From assembly GCF_000187895.1 (NCBI RefSeq), contig NZ_DS990133.1, positions 372,001 to 436,000 on the forward strand: 64,000 nucleotides of DNA. Direction: 5' to 3'. How positions within the stretch are numbered: the stretch's first letter is position 1; each line of letters opens with the position of its first letter. Origin of the DNA: Phocaeicola plebeius DSM 17135 (GTDB lineage: Bacteria; Bacteroidota; Bacteroidia; Bacteroidales; Bacteroidaceae). A model generated the notes under the pieces. It was given only the letters and a program-made list of their open reading frames with translations, made no database searches and was not told where the DNA came from. The translations under genes and the position numbers were made by a program. Shown here in pieces: positions 43,718 through 53,133 of the stretch.

Positions 43718-46381
43718 ATGAAGAAACCATTTTTGGATATTCGAACTGCCCTATGTAGTTTGATACTCATGATTACCCAACTAGGATTTGCCCATCAACC
43801 GGAATTCTCTACAGCCGGTTTCTTTGAGCTTCCTAACACCGGAAGAACCGTTTACAGCATGAACCCTGCATGGCGTTTGCATAAAGGCAGTGCGGATGGA
43901 GCCGAACGTCCGGATTTCAATGACAAGGACTGGAATCTGGTCTCTCTCCCTGACGGCATAGAATATGTGCCTTCCGAAGCCAGCGGCTGCATCAATTATC
44001 AAGGTGAGGTATGGTATAGAAAACACTTTACTCCAGAAGAAGCATGGAAAGGCAAACAACTTTTTCTACATTTTGAAGCCATTATGGGAAAATCCAAGGT
44101 ATGGGTTAACGGACAACTGATAAAAGAGCATTTCGGTGGCTTCTTGCCTGTCATCGCAAACATTACTGAATACCTGCGCTACGGACAAGACAATGTGATA
44201 GCAGTATGGGCTGATAACAGCAACGACCCGTCTTATCCTCCCGGAAAACCACAGGAAGCGCTTGACTTTACCTATTTTGGGGGAATTTACAGAGACTGCT
44301 GGCTCATTACACACAACGACATATTCCTCACCGATCCTAATTATGAAAATGAGACTGCCAGCGGAGGGTTGTTTGTCTCCTTCAACCATGTATCTGAGCA
44401 GTCTGCCGATATAAAGCTGGATGCACACATCCGGAACATGTCCGGAAAATCATTCTCTGGAAAGGTAGAATACCAACTGTTTAACACCTCACAGAAACTG
44501 GTTGCTCAAGCGGAAAAAGCATTCTCTGTAAGCAAAGGAAAAGGACGGCAGACATCCCTTGTGCTGCACGTGAACCAACCTGAATTATGGGAACCTGACT
44601 CTCCTACATTATACCAGCTTCACGTCATGATAAAGGATAAAGCAGGAAACATCATCGACGGATACCGCCACCGTATTGGAATCAGAAGCATTGAGTTCAA
44701 AGGGAAAGACGGTTTCTGGCTGAATGGAAAACCTTACCCTTACCCATTAATTGGCGCCAACAGACATCAGGATTTTGCCATCATCGGTAACGCCCTGTCA
44801 AACAGTCTTCACTGGAGAGATGCCAAAAAGCTTCGTGATGCGGGATTAAGAGTCATCCGCAACGCACACTATCCACAAGACCCGGCTTTCATGGATGCTT
44901 GCGATGAACTGGGACTGTTCGTCATCGTCAATACCCCTGGATGGCAGTTTTGGAACGATGAACCTATCTTTGCACAAAGGGTATATAGCGACATCCGTAA
45001 CATGGTCAGACGCGACCGTAATCATCCTTCTGTCTGGATGTGGGAGCCGATTCTCAACGAAACATGGTATCCGGAAGATTTTGCCAAGAATGTAGTAAGC
45101 ATTCTCCATGAAGAATATCCCTATCCTTATTGCTATGCAGGTTGCGATGTGACCGCTAAAGGACATGAATATTTTCCTATCCATTTCACACATCCTGTCA
45201 ATGGGGCTGGAGGAGCATTTAACACATCAGACTTAGACCCTGACATTTCGTATTTCACCCGTGAATGGGGAGATAACGTAGATGACTGGAATTCTCACAA
45301 TTCTCCCAGCCGGGTAAACCGCGCCTGGGGAGAAGTTCCGATGCTGATACAGGCTCAAGGATATGCTAAAACAGATTACCAGTACACTTGTTACGATGCG
45401 TTATATCGTAATTCACGCCAGCACATGGGAGGATGTTTATGGCATTCTTTCGACCATCAGCGCGGGTATCATCCTGACCCATTCTATGGAGGTATCATGG
45501 ATGCATTCCGACAGCCTAAACTATCCTACTATATGTTCTGCTCACAGCGTCCGGCTGAAAAAAATGATAAACTGATTGCAGAAAACGGGCCTATGGTTTT
45601 CATTGCCAATGCCATGACTCCGTTCTCTCCTAAGGATGTAACCGTATACAGTAATTGTGAGGAAGTACACCTTACCTGTTGCAAAGGAGGGAAACAATAT
45701 ACCTACAAAAAAGCAGTCAAAGGAGAAGGTATGCCTTCACCCGTCATTACGTTCAATAATGTATGGGACGTAATGCACGACAAAGCGTTGGCCAGAGCCA
45801 ATAAACATGAAGAATCATATCTGCTGGCAGAAGGTTTTGTCGACGGCAAACTGGTTGCAACTCATAAAGTTGTTCCTGCCCGACGTCCTTCAAAAGTAAT
45901 TCTTTGGGCAGACAATGAGCAGACAGAAACCACGGCAGACGGTTCTGATCTGATTACCGTAGTAGCAGCTATAGCTGACGATAACGGAAACATCAAGCGA
46001 CTAAACAACTACCATATTCAGTTTGAGATTGAGGGACCAGGTGAACTGGTAGCCAATAATGAGACCTTCACGAATCCTCGTGCTATCCAATGGGGAACTG
46101 CTCCAGTATTGGTTCGTGCAAAAACACAAGCTGGAGAAATAAAGGTAAAGGCATCAGTTGTATATAATGGCGTACATACTCCTGCACCGGCTGAAATCAC
46201 TATTCAAACAGTAGAAGCCAAACATCCGCTTATTGCTGCCCCTAATGAACTGAAGCTTTTACAAAACCAGTCAAAGAATGACAAAAGATTTATGCCGCTC
46301 AATAAAGTAAGCCAGGAAGCACAACAGCAAAGCCGACTAAAACTGAAAGAAGTAGAAAAGCAACAAAGCGATTTTGAATAA
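43718..46381 (+). CDS. Glycoside hydrolase family 2 (beta-galactosidase-like)
   Basis: An 887-residue secreted enzyme (signal peptide about 1-26). Order: sugar-binding jelly-roll (about 45-215, VWVNGQLIKEHFGGFLP), immunoglobulin-like domain (about 220-325), TIM barrel (about 330-620) and C-terminal Ig-like/DUF4982-type domains (about 630-840). The acid/base is Glu448 in ILNETWYP and the probable nucleophile Glu516 in TREWGD. The two upstream sulfatases suggest a sulfated galactose-containing glycan; linkage and sugar are not provable here. A low-complexity Lys/Gln-rich tail ends the protein. A bidirectional terminator follows. Confidence 0.93.
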   Translation: MKKPFLDIRTALCSLILMITQLGFAHQPEFSTAGFFELPNTGRTVYSMNPAWRLHKGSADGAERPDFNDKDWNLVSLPDGIEYVPSEASGCINYQGEVWYRKHFTPEEAWKGKQLFLHFEAIMGKSKVWVNGQLIKEHFGGFLPVIANITEYLRYGQDNVIAVWADNSNDPSYPPGKPQEALDFTYFGGIYRDCWLITHNDIFLTDPNYENETASGGLFVSFNHVSEQSADIKLDAHIRNMSGKSFSGKVEYQLFNTSQKLVAQAEKAFSVSKGKGRQTSLVLHVNQPELWEPDSPTLYQLHVMIKDKAGNIIDGYRHRIGIRSIEFKGKDGFWLNGKPYPYPLIGANRHQDFAIIGNALSNSLHWRDAKKLRDAGLRVIRNAHYPQDPAFMDACDELGLFVIVNTPGWQFWNDEPIFAQRVYSDIRNMVRRDRNHPSVWMWEPILNETWYPEDFAKNVVSILHEEYPYPYCYAGCDVTAKGHEYFPIHFTHPVNGAGGAFNTSDLDPDISYFTREWGDNVDDWNSHNSPSRVNRAWGEVPMLIQAQGYAKTDYQYTCYDALYRNSRQHMGGCLWHSFDHQRGYHPDPFYGGIMDAFRQPKLSYYMFCSQRPAEKNDKLIAENGPMVFIANAMTPFSPKDVTVYSNCEEVHLTCCKGGKQYTYKKAVKGEGMPSPVITFNNVWDVMHDKALARANKHEESYLLAEGFVDGKLVATHKVVPARRPSKVILWADNEQTETTADGSDLITVVAAIADDNGNIKRLNNYHIQFEIEGPGELVANNETFTNPRAIQWGTAPVLVRAKTQAGEIKVKASVVYNGVHTPAPAEITIQTVEAKHPLIAAPNELKLLQNQSKNDKRFMPLNKVSQEAQQQSRLKLKEVEKQQSDFE

Positions 46382-46435
46382 AAGAGTTTTTCAACAGGTA
46401 TCATCAATCGTGACTTACCAAAAGTCCATATACAA

Positions 46436-46465
46436 AATAGGCTGCTCTGTTCCGGGCAGCCTATT
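46436..46465. terminator. Bidirectional terminator between GH2 and MerR-type gene
   Basis: Perfect 10-bp stem AATAGGCTGC (46436-46445) with GCAGCCTATT (46456-46465) and a 10-nt loop between convergent genes. Confidence 0.82.
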
Positions 46466-46485
46466 CCATTAAAAAACTTTATAAA

Positions 46486-46833
46486 TCAAGTAAGATAATC
46501 CAACTCATTCCGCATGCTCACCAGTTCCTCGCGGATTCGTTTCAAGCGTTCTACCACATTGGCTGTCTGCATGGTTCCTTCCCTGTTCTGCCGTAACCGT
46601 TGCTTGGCACCGGCCAGCGTCATCCCTTTTTCTTTCACCAGATGATATACCAGACGAATATTCTCTATGTCTTCTTTTCGGTACTGACGCACATTTCCTC
46701 CTGTTTTCTTAGGAGAAATCATCGGAAACTCTTTTTCCCAATAACGCAGCAATGATTCATTTACATCAAACATTTTTGCCACTTCGCTGATGGAATAATA
46801 AAGTTTCAGTTCTTTATCTGTTTTCAAAGCCAT
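46486..46833 (-). CDS. MerR-family transcriptional regulator
   Basis: A 115-residue protein with an N-terminal MerR winged helix (YYSISEVAKMFDVNESLLRYWEKEFPMISPKKTGGNVRQYRKEDIENI, about 11-60) and a short coiled-coil tail for dimerisation (about 80-115). No metal-binding cysteines or ligand-binding domain are present, so its inducer is unknown. The ATG at 46833 is preferred over a TTG further up. It lies 15 bp after the M23 peptidase gene and is probably cotranscribed with it. Confidence 0.9.
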   Translation of the reverse strand: MALKTDKELKLYYSISEVAKMFDVNESLLRYWEKEFPMISPKKTGGNVRQYRKEDIENIRLVYHLVKEKGMTLAGAKQRLRQNREGTMQTANVVERLKRIREELVSMRNELDYLT

Positions 46834-46848
46834 AACAAGCAATTCTTT

Positions 46849-47814
46849 TTAATCAAATACACGACCGTGGTTGGCAGCCAGTTCAATCATCTTTTCATAA
46901 TCGTCAGCATTCAAATCCATGAAATAATAGTTCACCGGATTGACAATCTTTCCCTTTACACGCACTTCATAATGTAAATGCGGACCGGTACTCTTTCCAG
47001 TAGAACCTACCTGACCAATCACTTCCCCACGCGCCACATTCTGACCCACTTTCACTTCTATTTTATTCAAATGAGCGTAACGGGTCACATAACCAAATCC
47101 ATGGTCAATGATGATACAATTTCCATACAATCCATCCCAGCCAGCCTGTTTTACCCGTCCGTTTCCTGTAGCATATACCGGCGTACCGATATTGGCAGAA
47201 AAATCCATTCCTGCATGAAACTTCACGGTCTTATAAATCGGGTCAACACGCATACCGTATCCCGAAGCTGTCTGTTTCAGATTCTTGTTTGAAACGGGCT
47301 GGATAGCGGGAATACAGGCTAGCATTTTGTCATGCTGTTTACAGAGCCCCACCACTTCGTCGAAAGATTTGGACTGGGCATAAATCTTCTTCTCCAAATC
47401 ATCCATTTTCTGCAGGGTATGGATGACCAGACGACTGTTGGCCATGTCCATCAGTTCATTATAACGTGCATTATTAGCGGTAGCCGAACGCTGTTCATCC
47501 GGTAACGGGTCTGCCTGCATCATTACGCGGTAGATGTTGTCGTCACGTTGCTGCAGGCGTTGCATCACTCCTTCCGCCTCATCCAGACGAGAGGAAAGAA
47601 TGGCATATTGCGACAAAAGTCGGGAATTTTCCGTACGAAGGTCTTTTTCCGAAGGAGAACCGAAAATCCACAACAGCAGGATAAAACTGCCTGCTCCCAG
47701 TCCCATACCGACGAAGAGCTGACGCAAGTAGCTCAAAGCCCGCTGGCGTACGGTGGGATAAATACGGTCGTAAGTACGAGTTTTCGGGTTGTAGATATAA
47801 TAGACTTTACGCAT
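46849..47814 (-). CDS. M23-family metallopeptidase (murein hydrolase)
   Basis: A 321-residue protein with a basic cytoplasmic start, one membrane helix (about 33-52) and a coiled coil (about 60-160). The C-terminal LytM/M23 domain (about 195-300) has zinc ligands in HAGMDFSANIGTPVYA and HLHYEV, plus the intermediate RYAHLN histidine. Both HxxxD and HxH are intact, so it should be an active peptidoglycan endopeptidase rather than a degenerate activator. A -7 box lies at 47865-47872 (minus) in the gap shared with alaS. Confidence 0.93.
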   Translation of the reverse strand: MRKVYYIYNPKTRTYDRIYPTVRQRALSYLRQLFVGMGLGAGSFILLLWIFGSPSEKDLRTENSRLLSQYAILSSRLDEAEGVMQRLQQRDDNIYRVMMQADPLPDEQRSATANNARYNELMDMANSRLVIHTLQKMDDLEKKIYAQSKSFDEVVGLCKQHDKMLACIPAIQPVSNKNLKQTASGYGMRVDPIYKTVKFHAGMDFSANIGTPVYATGNGRVKQAGWDGLYGNCIIIDHGFGYVTRYAHLNKIEVKVGQNVARGEVIGQVGSTGKSTGPHLHYEVRVKGKIVNPVNYYFMDLNADDYEKMIELAANHGRVFD

Positions 47815-47864
47815 GTCGTTCGATTTTGGAAATTTTTAAGCAACAAAACATTAAGTTTTTGCAC

Positions 47865-47894
47865 CAAACATACAGACAAAAATAATAAAACCAA
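47865..47894 (-). promoter_or_regulatory. Promoter of the M23 peptidase gene
   Basis: Minus-strand -7 TATGTTTG (47865-47872) and TTG (47892-47894) with 19 bp between. It is nested with the oppositely oriented alaS -7 box, so the two promoters overlap. Confidence 0.55.
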
Positions 47895-47895
47895 T

Positions 47896-47903
47896 TATCT
47901 TTG
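47896..47903 (+). promoter_or_regulatory. -7 box for alaS
   Basis: TATCTTTG, 44 bp upstream of the alaS ATG; the -33 element is not evident. Confidence 0.55.
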
Positions 47904-47947
47904 CAAATCAATTTTGAGAATATTAACTACAAGACGATATAACGATT

Positions 47948-50566
47948 ATGTTGACAGCAAATGAAATCCGCGACTCATTCGTGAAATTCTTTGAGTCGAA
48001 AGGACATCAGATTGTGCCTTCTGCACCAATGGTTATCAAGGATGACCCTACCCTGATGTTCACCAATGCCGGTATGAACCAGTTCAAGGATATCATACTT
48101 GGAAACCACCCTGCTAAATACAAACGCGTGACTGACTCACAGAAATGTCTTCGTGTGAGCGGAAAACATAATGACTTGGAAGAAGTAGGCCACGATACCT
48201 ATCACCACACCATGTTTGAAATGTTGGGTAACTGGTCATTCGGTGACTATTTCAAAAAAGAAGCTATCAGCTGGGCATACGAATACCTGGTAAGCATACT
48301 GAAGCTTGACCCGAAAGATTTATATGTGACTGTTTTCGAAGGTAGTCCAAGCGAAGGCATCTCACGTGATGACGAAGCTGCAAGCTACTGGGGACAGTTC
48401 TTCCCTGAAGACCATATCATCAACGGAAACAAGCATGACAATTTCTGGGAAATGGGTGACACAGGTCCCTGTGGTCCGTGTTCTGAAATCCACATCGACT
48501 CTCGTTCTGCAGAAGAAAAAGCAGCTGTTCCAGGACGCGAACTGGTAAACAAGGATCACCCGCAGGTTATCGAAATCTGGAACCTGGTGTTCATGCAATA
48601 CAACCGCAAGGCAGACGGAACTTTGGAACCACTTCCTGCGAAAGTAATTGATACCGGTATGGGATTTGAGCGTCTGGTACGTACACTGCAAGGAAAAACA
48701 TCCAACTATGATACAGACGTATTCCAGCCTATCATCAAAGTGATTGGTGATTTGTCTGGCAAGAAATATGGAGACGATGAAAAGACAGACGTGGCTATGC
48801 GTGTAGTTGCTGACCACATCCGTACCATTGCTTTCTCTATCACAGACGGTCAGTTGCCTTCAAACGCAAAGGCTGGTTATGTCATCCGCCGTATCCTGCG
48901 TCGTGCTGTTCGTTACGCTTACACCTTCCTCGGACAGAAACAGGCATTCATGTACAAGCTGGTTCCGGTGCTGATTGAAAACATGGGTGGTGCTTACCCT
49001 GAACTGAAAGCTCAGCAGGCTTTGATTGAAAAAGTGATGAAGGAAGAAGAAGAATCATTCCTACGTACACTGGAAACAGGTATCCGTCTGCTCGAAAAGA
49101 CAATGAACGAAACCAAAGCTGCCGGCAAGACAGAAATTAGTGGAGTAGATGCCTTTACACTGTATGATACATTCGGTTTCCCATTCGACTTGACAGAGCT
49201 GATTTTGCGTGAAAACGGTCTGACAGCCGACGTGAAAGGCTTCGAAGCTGAAATGCAGAAACAGAAAGAACGTGCCCGCAATGCCGCTGCAGTAGAAACT
49301 GGTGACTGGGTTACCCTGAAAGAAGGTGAAACTACTTTCGTAGGTTACGATTATACAGAATATGAAACCAGCATCCTGCGCTACCGCCAGATTAAACAAA
49401 AGAACCAGACTCTCTACCAGATTGTATTGAGCGAGACTCCGTTCTATGCAGAAAGTGGTGGTCAGGTAGGTGATACCGGTGTATTGGTGAGCGAATTTGA
49501 AACTATCGACATCATTGATACAAAGAAGGAAAACAACCTTCCGATTCACATTGCCAAGAAACTTCCGGAACACTTGGAAGCTCCAATGATGGCATGTGTA
49601 GATACTGATAAGCGTGCCGCTTGTGCAGCTAACCACTCTTGTACGCACTTGCTAGACGAAGCTTTGCGTCAGGTATTAGGTACTCATGTGGAACAGAAAG
49701 GTTCTCTTGTAACTCCTGAATCACTGCGTTTCGACTTCTCTCACTTCCAGAAAGTGACTCCGGAACAGATTCGTGAAGTAGAACACCTGGTAAATGCCAA
49801 GATTCGTGAAAACGTACCTTTGACTGAATACCGTAACCTGCCGATTGAAAAGGCTAAGGAACTGGGTGCTATCGCTCTGTTCGGTGAAAAATACGGTGAC
49901 GAAGTTCGTGTCGTACAGTTCGGTTCATCTATCGAATTCTGTGGAGGTACACATGTATCTGCTACCGGAAAAATTGGTATGGTGAAAATCATCTCTGAAA
50001 GTTCTGTAGCTGCAGGTGTACGCCGTATTGAAGCAGTTACCGGTGCGAAAGTAGAAGAGATGTTCGATACCGTACAAGATACTATTAACGACCTGAAAGC
50101 ATTGTTCAACAATGCACCCGACTTGAAGGCTGCCATCTCCAAGTACATTGAAGAAAACGCTGGTTTGAAGAAGCAGATGGAAGAATTCATGAAGGAGAAA
50201 GAAGCTGCAGTCAAGAACAAACTGATTGAAGGCGCTAAAGAAATTAATGGCGTAAAAGTAATCAAAGCTGTACTTCCGATGCCGGCTGACGCAGTAAAGA
50301 ACATTGCATTCCAGTTGAAAGGACAGTTCACAGAAAATCTGTTCGTAGTTATCGGTAGTGTATTTGAGAACAAACCGTTGCTGACTGTAACCATGAGCGA
50401 AGATCAGGTAAAAGCCGGATTGAATGCAGGTCAGTTGGTACGTGAAGCCGCCAAGCTGATTCAAGGTGGTGGCGGTGGTCAGCCTCATTTTGCAACTGCA
50501 GGTGGTAAAAATCCTGACGGATTGAATACGGCAGTTGACAAAGTGGTTGAACTGGCTGGATTCTAA
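47948..50566 (+). CDS. alaS: Alanyl-tRNA synthetase
   Basis: An 872-residue class II synthetase. Motif 1 and 2 regions appear early ([42 protein letters not shown]). The editing domain has [14 protein letters not shown] with the HxxxH zinc/editing motif and [10 protein letters not shown]. The C-terminal C-Ala domain ends with the glycine-rich [14 protein letters not shown]. The length matches E. coli AlaS (876), so all domains appear intact. A strong hairpin terminator follows at 50608-50651. Confidence 0.97.
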   Translation: MLTANEIRDSFVKFFESKGHQIVPSAPMVIKDDPTLMFTNAGMNQFKDIILGNHPAKYKRVTDSQKCLRVSGKHNDLEEVGHDTYHHTMFEMLGNWSFGDYFKKEAISWAYEYLVSILKLDPKDLYVTVFEGSPSEGISRDDEAASYWGQFFPEDHIINGNKHDNFWEMGDTGPCGPCSEIHIDSRSAEEKAAVPGRELVNKDHPQVIEIWNLVFMQYNRKADGTLEPLPAKVIDTGMGFERLVRTLQGKTSNYDTDVFQPIIKVIGDLSGKKYGDDEKTDVAMRVVADHIRTIAFSITDGQLPSNAKAGYVIRRILRRAVRYAYTFLGQKQAFMYKLVPVLIENMGGAYPELKAQQALIEKVMKEEEESFLRTLETGIRLLEKTMNETKAAGKTEISGVDAFTLYDTFGFPFDLTELILRENGLTADVKGFEAEMQKQKERARNAAAVETGDWVTLKEGETTFVGYDYTEYETSILRYRQIKQKNQTLYQIVLSETPFYAESGGQVGDTGVLVSEFETIDIIDTKKENNLPIHIAKKLPEHLEAPMMACVDTDKRAACAANHSCTHLLDEALRQVLGTHVEQKGSLVTPESLRFDFSHFQKVTPEQIREVEHLVNAKIRENVPLTEYRNLPIEKAKELGAIALFGEKYGDEVRVVQFGSSIEFCGGTHVSATGKIGMVKIISESSVAAGVRRIEAVTGAKVEEMFDTVQDTINDLKALFNNAPDLKAAISKYIEENAGLKKQMEEFMKEKEAAVKNKLIEGAKEINGVKVIKAVLPMPADAVKNIAFQLKGQFTENLFVVIGSVFENKPLLTVTMSEDQVKAGLNAGQLVREAAKLIQGGGGGQPHFATAGGKNPDGLNTAVDKVVELAGF

Positions 50567-50607
50567 TTTTCAGAAAACCCTATCAACACTTAATTTTTTA
50601 CTTTTCA

Positions 50608-50651
50608 TCCCCCCTTATTTGCCCTTTTTAGGAAAATGAGGGGGATTTTTT
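50608..50651 (+). terminator. Intrinsic terminator after alaS
   Basis: CCCCCCTTATTT pairs with AAATGAGGGGG (about 11 bp with one mismatch or bulge), followed by a T-run at 50646-50652. The T-run leads directly into the MATE promoter. Confidence 0.8.
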
Positions 50652-50654
50652 TCG

Positions 50655-50662
50655 TACTTTTG
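50655..50662 (+). promoter_or_regulatory. -7 box for the MATE gene
   Basis: TACTTTTG, 25 bp upstream of the ATG at 50688. Confidence 0.55.
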
Positions 50663-50687
50663 CTCACATTCTACAAGCAGACAACCT

Positions 50688-52055
50688 ATGCCTCAAGACA
50701 AATATACGCTTATGACCACGGCACCGGTACCCCGCCTTATCCGAGGATTGGCCGTTCCGACCATCATCAGTATGCTGGTCACGTCTTTCTATGTCATGGC
50801 CGACACTTATTTTGTCGGGAAAATCAATACTCAGTCTACTGCGGCTGTAGGTATTTCTTTTTCCATCATGGCCATTATTCAGGCATTCGGTTTTTTCTGC
50901 GGACATGGTTCAGGTAATTTCATTTCCAGAAGATTAGGTGCACGTGACTATCGCAGTGCGGAAAAGATGGCTGCAACGGGCTTTTTCAGCGCATTCCTTA
51001 TCGGTTGTGCCATCGCGCTTGTCGGTCTGCTTTTTCTGGACCCTATCTGCCGGGCACTCGGCTCTACCCCAACCATTCTTCCATACGCCAAGACCTATTT
51101 AGGAATTATCCTGTTGGGAGCTCCTTTTATGGCTTCCTCGCTGGTACTCAACAACCAGATGCGATTCCAGGGAAACGCTGTTTATGCCATGATTGGCATC
51201 ATTGTGGGAGCCGTACTTAACATCGGACTTGACCCGTTATTGATATTCGTATTCGACATGGGAATTGCAGGAGCCGCCTGGTCGACCTTCATCAGTCAGG
51301 TATGCAGCTTCACCATCCTGCTTTTCATGGACCGGAAAGGAGAAAACATCCGTATCCATTACCGACACTTTACTCCGACTCCAGCCTATCTGAAAGAAAT
51401 CGTATACGGAGGAAGTCCTTCTCTTTGCCGGCAGGGACTGGCCAGTGTGTCAACCATTCTGCTGAATGTAGCAGCCGGAAATTTTGGAGATGCCGCCATT
51501 GCCGGAATGTCCATTGTAACCCGCGTCTGCATGTTCATCAATTCCTTTGTTATCGGTTTCGGACAGGGATTTCAACCTGTATGCGGATTCAACTACGGAG
51601 CAGGGTTAAACCGTCGTGTCCGCCAAGGATTCTGGTATTGTGTGAAGGTAGGCGTTATCTTCTTGGCTATCTGCTCCCTCATCGGCTACATTTATGCCCC
51701 AGAAGTAGTCTCCTGGTTCCGGAAAGAAGACCCACAAGTTATCGCCGTAGGAGCCGAAGCTCTACGCTGGCAACTCATCACGCTCCCATTAGGAGCCTGG
51801 GTGATACTGTGTAACATGCTGTTACAAACCATCCGTCAGCCTCGCCGGGCCGTCATTCTTTCCTCCTCCCGCCAAGGTTTATTCTTCATCCCCTTGATAC
51901 TGATTCTGCCGTACTTTTTGCAGTTGCAGGGTGTGGAAATGTGTCAAGCCGCAGCCGACCTATGCTCTTTTCTACTGGCTCTTCCTCTTACCATTCCAGT
52001 ATTGAAGTCACTGCGCGTAGACAGGACTCCCATGAAAGAAGAAAACACCCGATAA
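50688..52055 (+). CDS. MATE-family multidrug/solute exporter
   Basis: A 455-residue polytopic protein with about 12 predicted helices in two homologous halves. Helix one carries the family pattern RGLAVPTIISMLVTSFYVMADTYFVGKI, and its second-half counterpart includes GFGQGFQPVCGFNYGAG. MATE proteins export drugs or metabolites with Na+ or H+ exchange; substrate is not predictable here. It is convergent with the AraC-type regulator (12-bp gap), so that regulator is more likely linked to the efflux operon on its other side. Confidence 0.94.
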   Translation: MPQDKYTLMTTAPVPRLIRGLAVPTIISMLVTSFYVMADTYFVGKINTQSTAAVGISFSIMAIIQAFGFFCGHGSGNFISRRLGARDYRSAEKMAATGFFSAFLIGCAIALVGLLFLDPICRALGSTPTILPYAKTYLGIILLGAPFMASSLVLNNQMRFQGNAVYAMIGIIVGAVLNIGLDPLLIFVFDMGIAGAAWSTFISQVCSFTILLFMDRKGENIRIHYRHFTPTPAYLKEIVYGGSPSLCRQGLASVSTILLNVAAGNFGDAAIAGMSIVTRVCMFINSFVIGFGQGFQPVCGFNYGAGLNRRVRQGFWYCVKVGVIFLAICSLIGYIYAPEVVSWFRKEDPQVIAVGAEALRWQLITLPLGAWVILCNMLLQTIRQPRRAVILSSSRQGLFFIPLILILPYFLQLQGVEMCQAAADLCSFLLALPLTIPVLKSLRVDRTPMKEENTR

Positions 52056-52067
52056 ACACGAAACTCC

Positions 52068-52976
52068 TTATTCGTCTTTTCTTCGATAATCATTAGGAGT
52101 CATTCCAGCCATTCGCCGAAAATATTTACTGAAAAATGACGCATTGGGAAAGTTCAATTCATCGGCAATCTGATACACCAGCTTATCCGTGTGGCGCAAC
52201 ATCAGTTTAGCTTCCTGCATTACCGCCTCATTTACCCAGTCCATCACCGTGCGTCCGCTGGCCTGACGAACCAGTGTACTCAGATAACGGGGCGTCAGAA
52301 AAAGCCGGTCGGCATAAAACGCAATGCTTCGCTCGCGGACTGCATATTTGTTGACTAATTCCAGAAAACGATTGAAAATGTCCTCCTGACGCGTATGCTG
52401 CTGACGTTCGGTCGATTGGCTTCTTTTCCTGACAAAATCCAGTTGATGAAAGCACAGAGAAATCAGACTCTGCACGGAAGCTCTCGGAAAAGGCCGATCG
52501 TGTACAACTTCCCACAGTAAGGCAAACAACTGCTCCATGCGTTGCACTTCTTTCGCAGTTAAAGACAGATGCAAAAACAATCGCCCCTGCAAATAGGTCT
52601 GCAACAAATCTTCTTTCTGCCAATTCTCCATTAAGCTGTTTGAAAAAGCCAGCATAGCTAAATCCAAATCAGATGATATATAAAGGAACTCAAATACCGT
52701 TCCCGGAGATACAGCCAGCAAATCGCCCTCCTTAAATTCCACTTCACGAAGATTGATACGCAGCCGAAGCGTCCCCGCACGAAAAAACACCACTCGCCCC
52801 TCGGTCAACCGATAGGGCTGCCCTTCCATCGGGATAAAATGAATTACGTCGGCTATTCCCTGAATGGAACGAAGCAATCCCAATTCGGAAGTAAGAAAGC
52901 GGGAGGTGTTCGTCCCTTCTCCCACATGTTCACGCACTTTCTTCAATGCCAGCAACAACAGATGATTCGATTTCAT
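52068..52976 (-). CDS. AraC-family transcriptional regulator
   Basis: A 302-residue regulator with an N-terminal cupin-like sensing domain (about 20-160) and a C-terminal AraC helix-turn-helix pair (about 200-300, ending RMAGMTPNDYRRKDE). The recognition-helix region FPNASFFSKYFRRMAGMTP is typical. The ATG at 52976 is downstream of a good -33/-7 promoter, so upstream in-frame starts are excluded. It is divergent from the TolC-HlyD-ABC efflux operon, a classic layout for a local activator that senses the exported compound; that role is inferred. Confidence 0.93.
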   Translation of the reverse strand: MKSNHLLLLALKKVREHVGEGTNTSRFLTSELGLLRSIQGIADVIHFIPMEGQPYRLTEGRVVFFRAGTLRLRINLREVEFKEGDLLAVSPGTVFEFLYISSDLDLAMLAFSNSLMENWQKEDLLQTYLQGRLFLHLSLTAKEVQRMEQLFALLWEVVHDRPFPRASVQSLISLCFHQLDFVRKRSQSTERQQHTRQEDIFNRFLELVNKYAVRERSIAFYADRLFLTPRYLSTLVRQASGRTVMDWVNEAVMQEAKLMLRHTDKLVYQIADELNFPNASFFSKYFRRMAGMTPNDYRRKDE

Positions 52977-52995
52977 TTGACACCTTGTTTTCCTG

Positions 52996-53028
52996 CAAAG
53001 ATAATATTTCAAGCCTTTTTTACAGCAA
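52996..53028 (-). promoter_or_regulatory. Promoter of the AraC-type regulator
   Basis: Minus-strand -33 TTTG (53025-53028) and -7 TATCTTTG (52996-53003) separated by 21 bp. Confidence 0.7.
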
Positions 53029-53099
53029 AGACAAGCATTTATCGAACAAAAAGAACATTCCGTCACACATATAGGACCGAAAGATTACACAAAACCCTC

Positions 53100-53107
53100 T
53101 ATCTTTG
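53100..53107 (+). promoter_or_regulatory. -7 box for the second efflux operon
   Basis: TATCTTTG, 26 bp upstream of the tolC-like start; the lack of a -33 element fits dependence on the divergent AraC-type activator. Confidence 0.6.
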
Positions 53108-53133
53108 TCATACAATCTTTTAATAAACACCCA

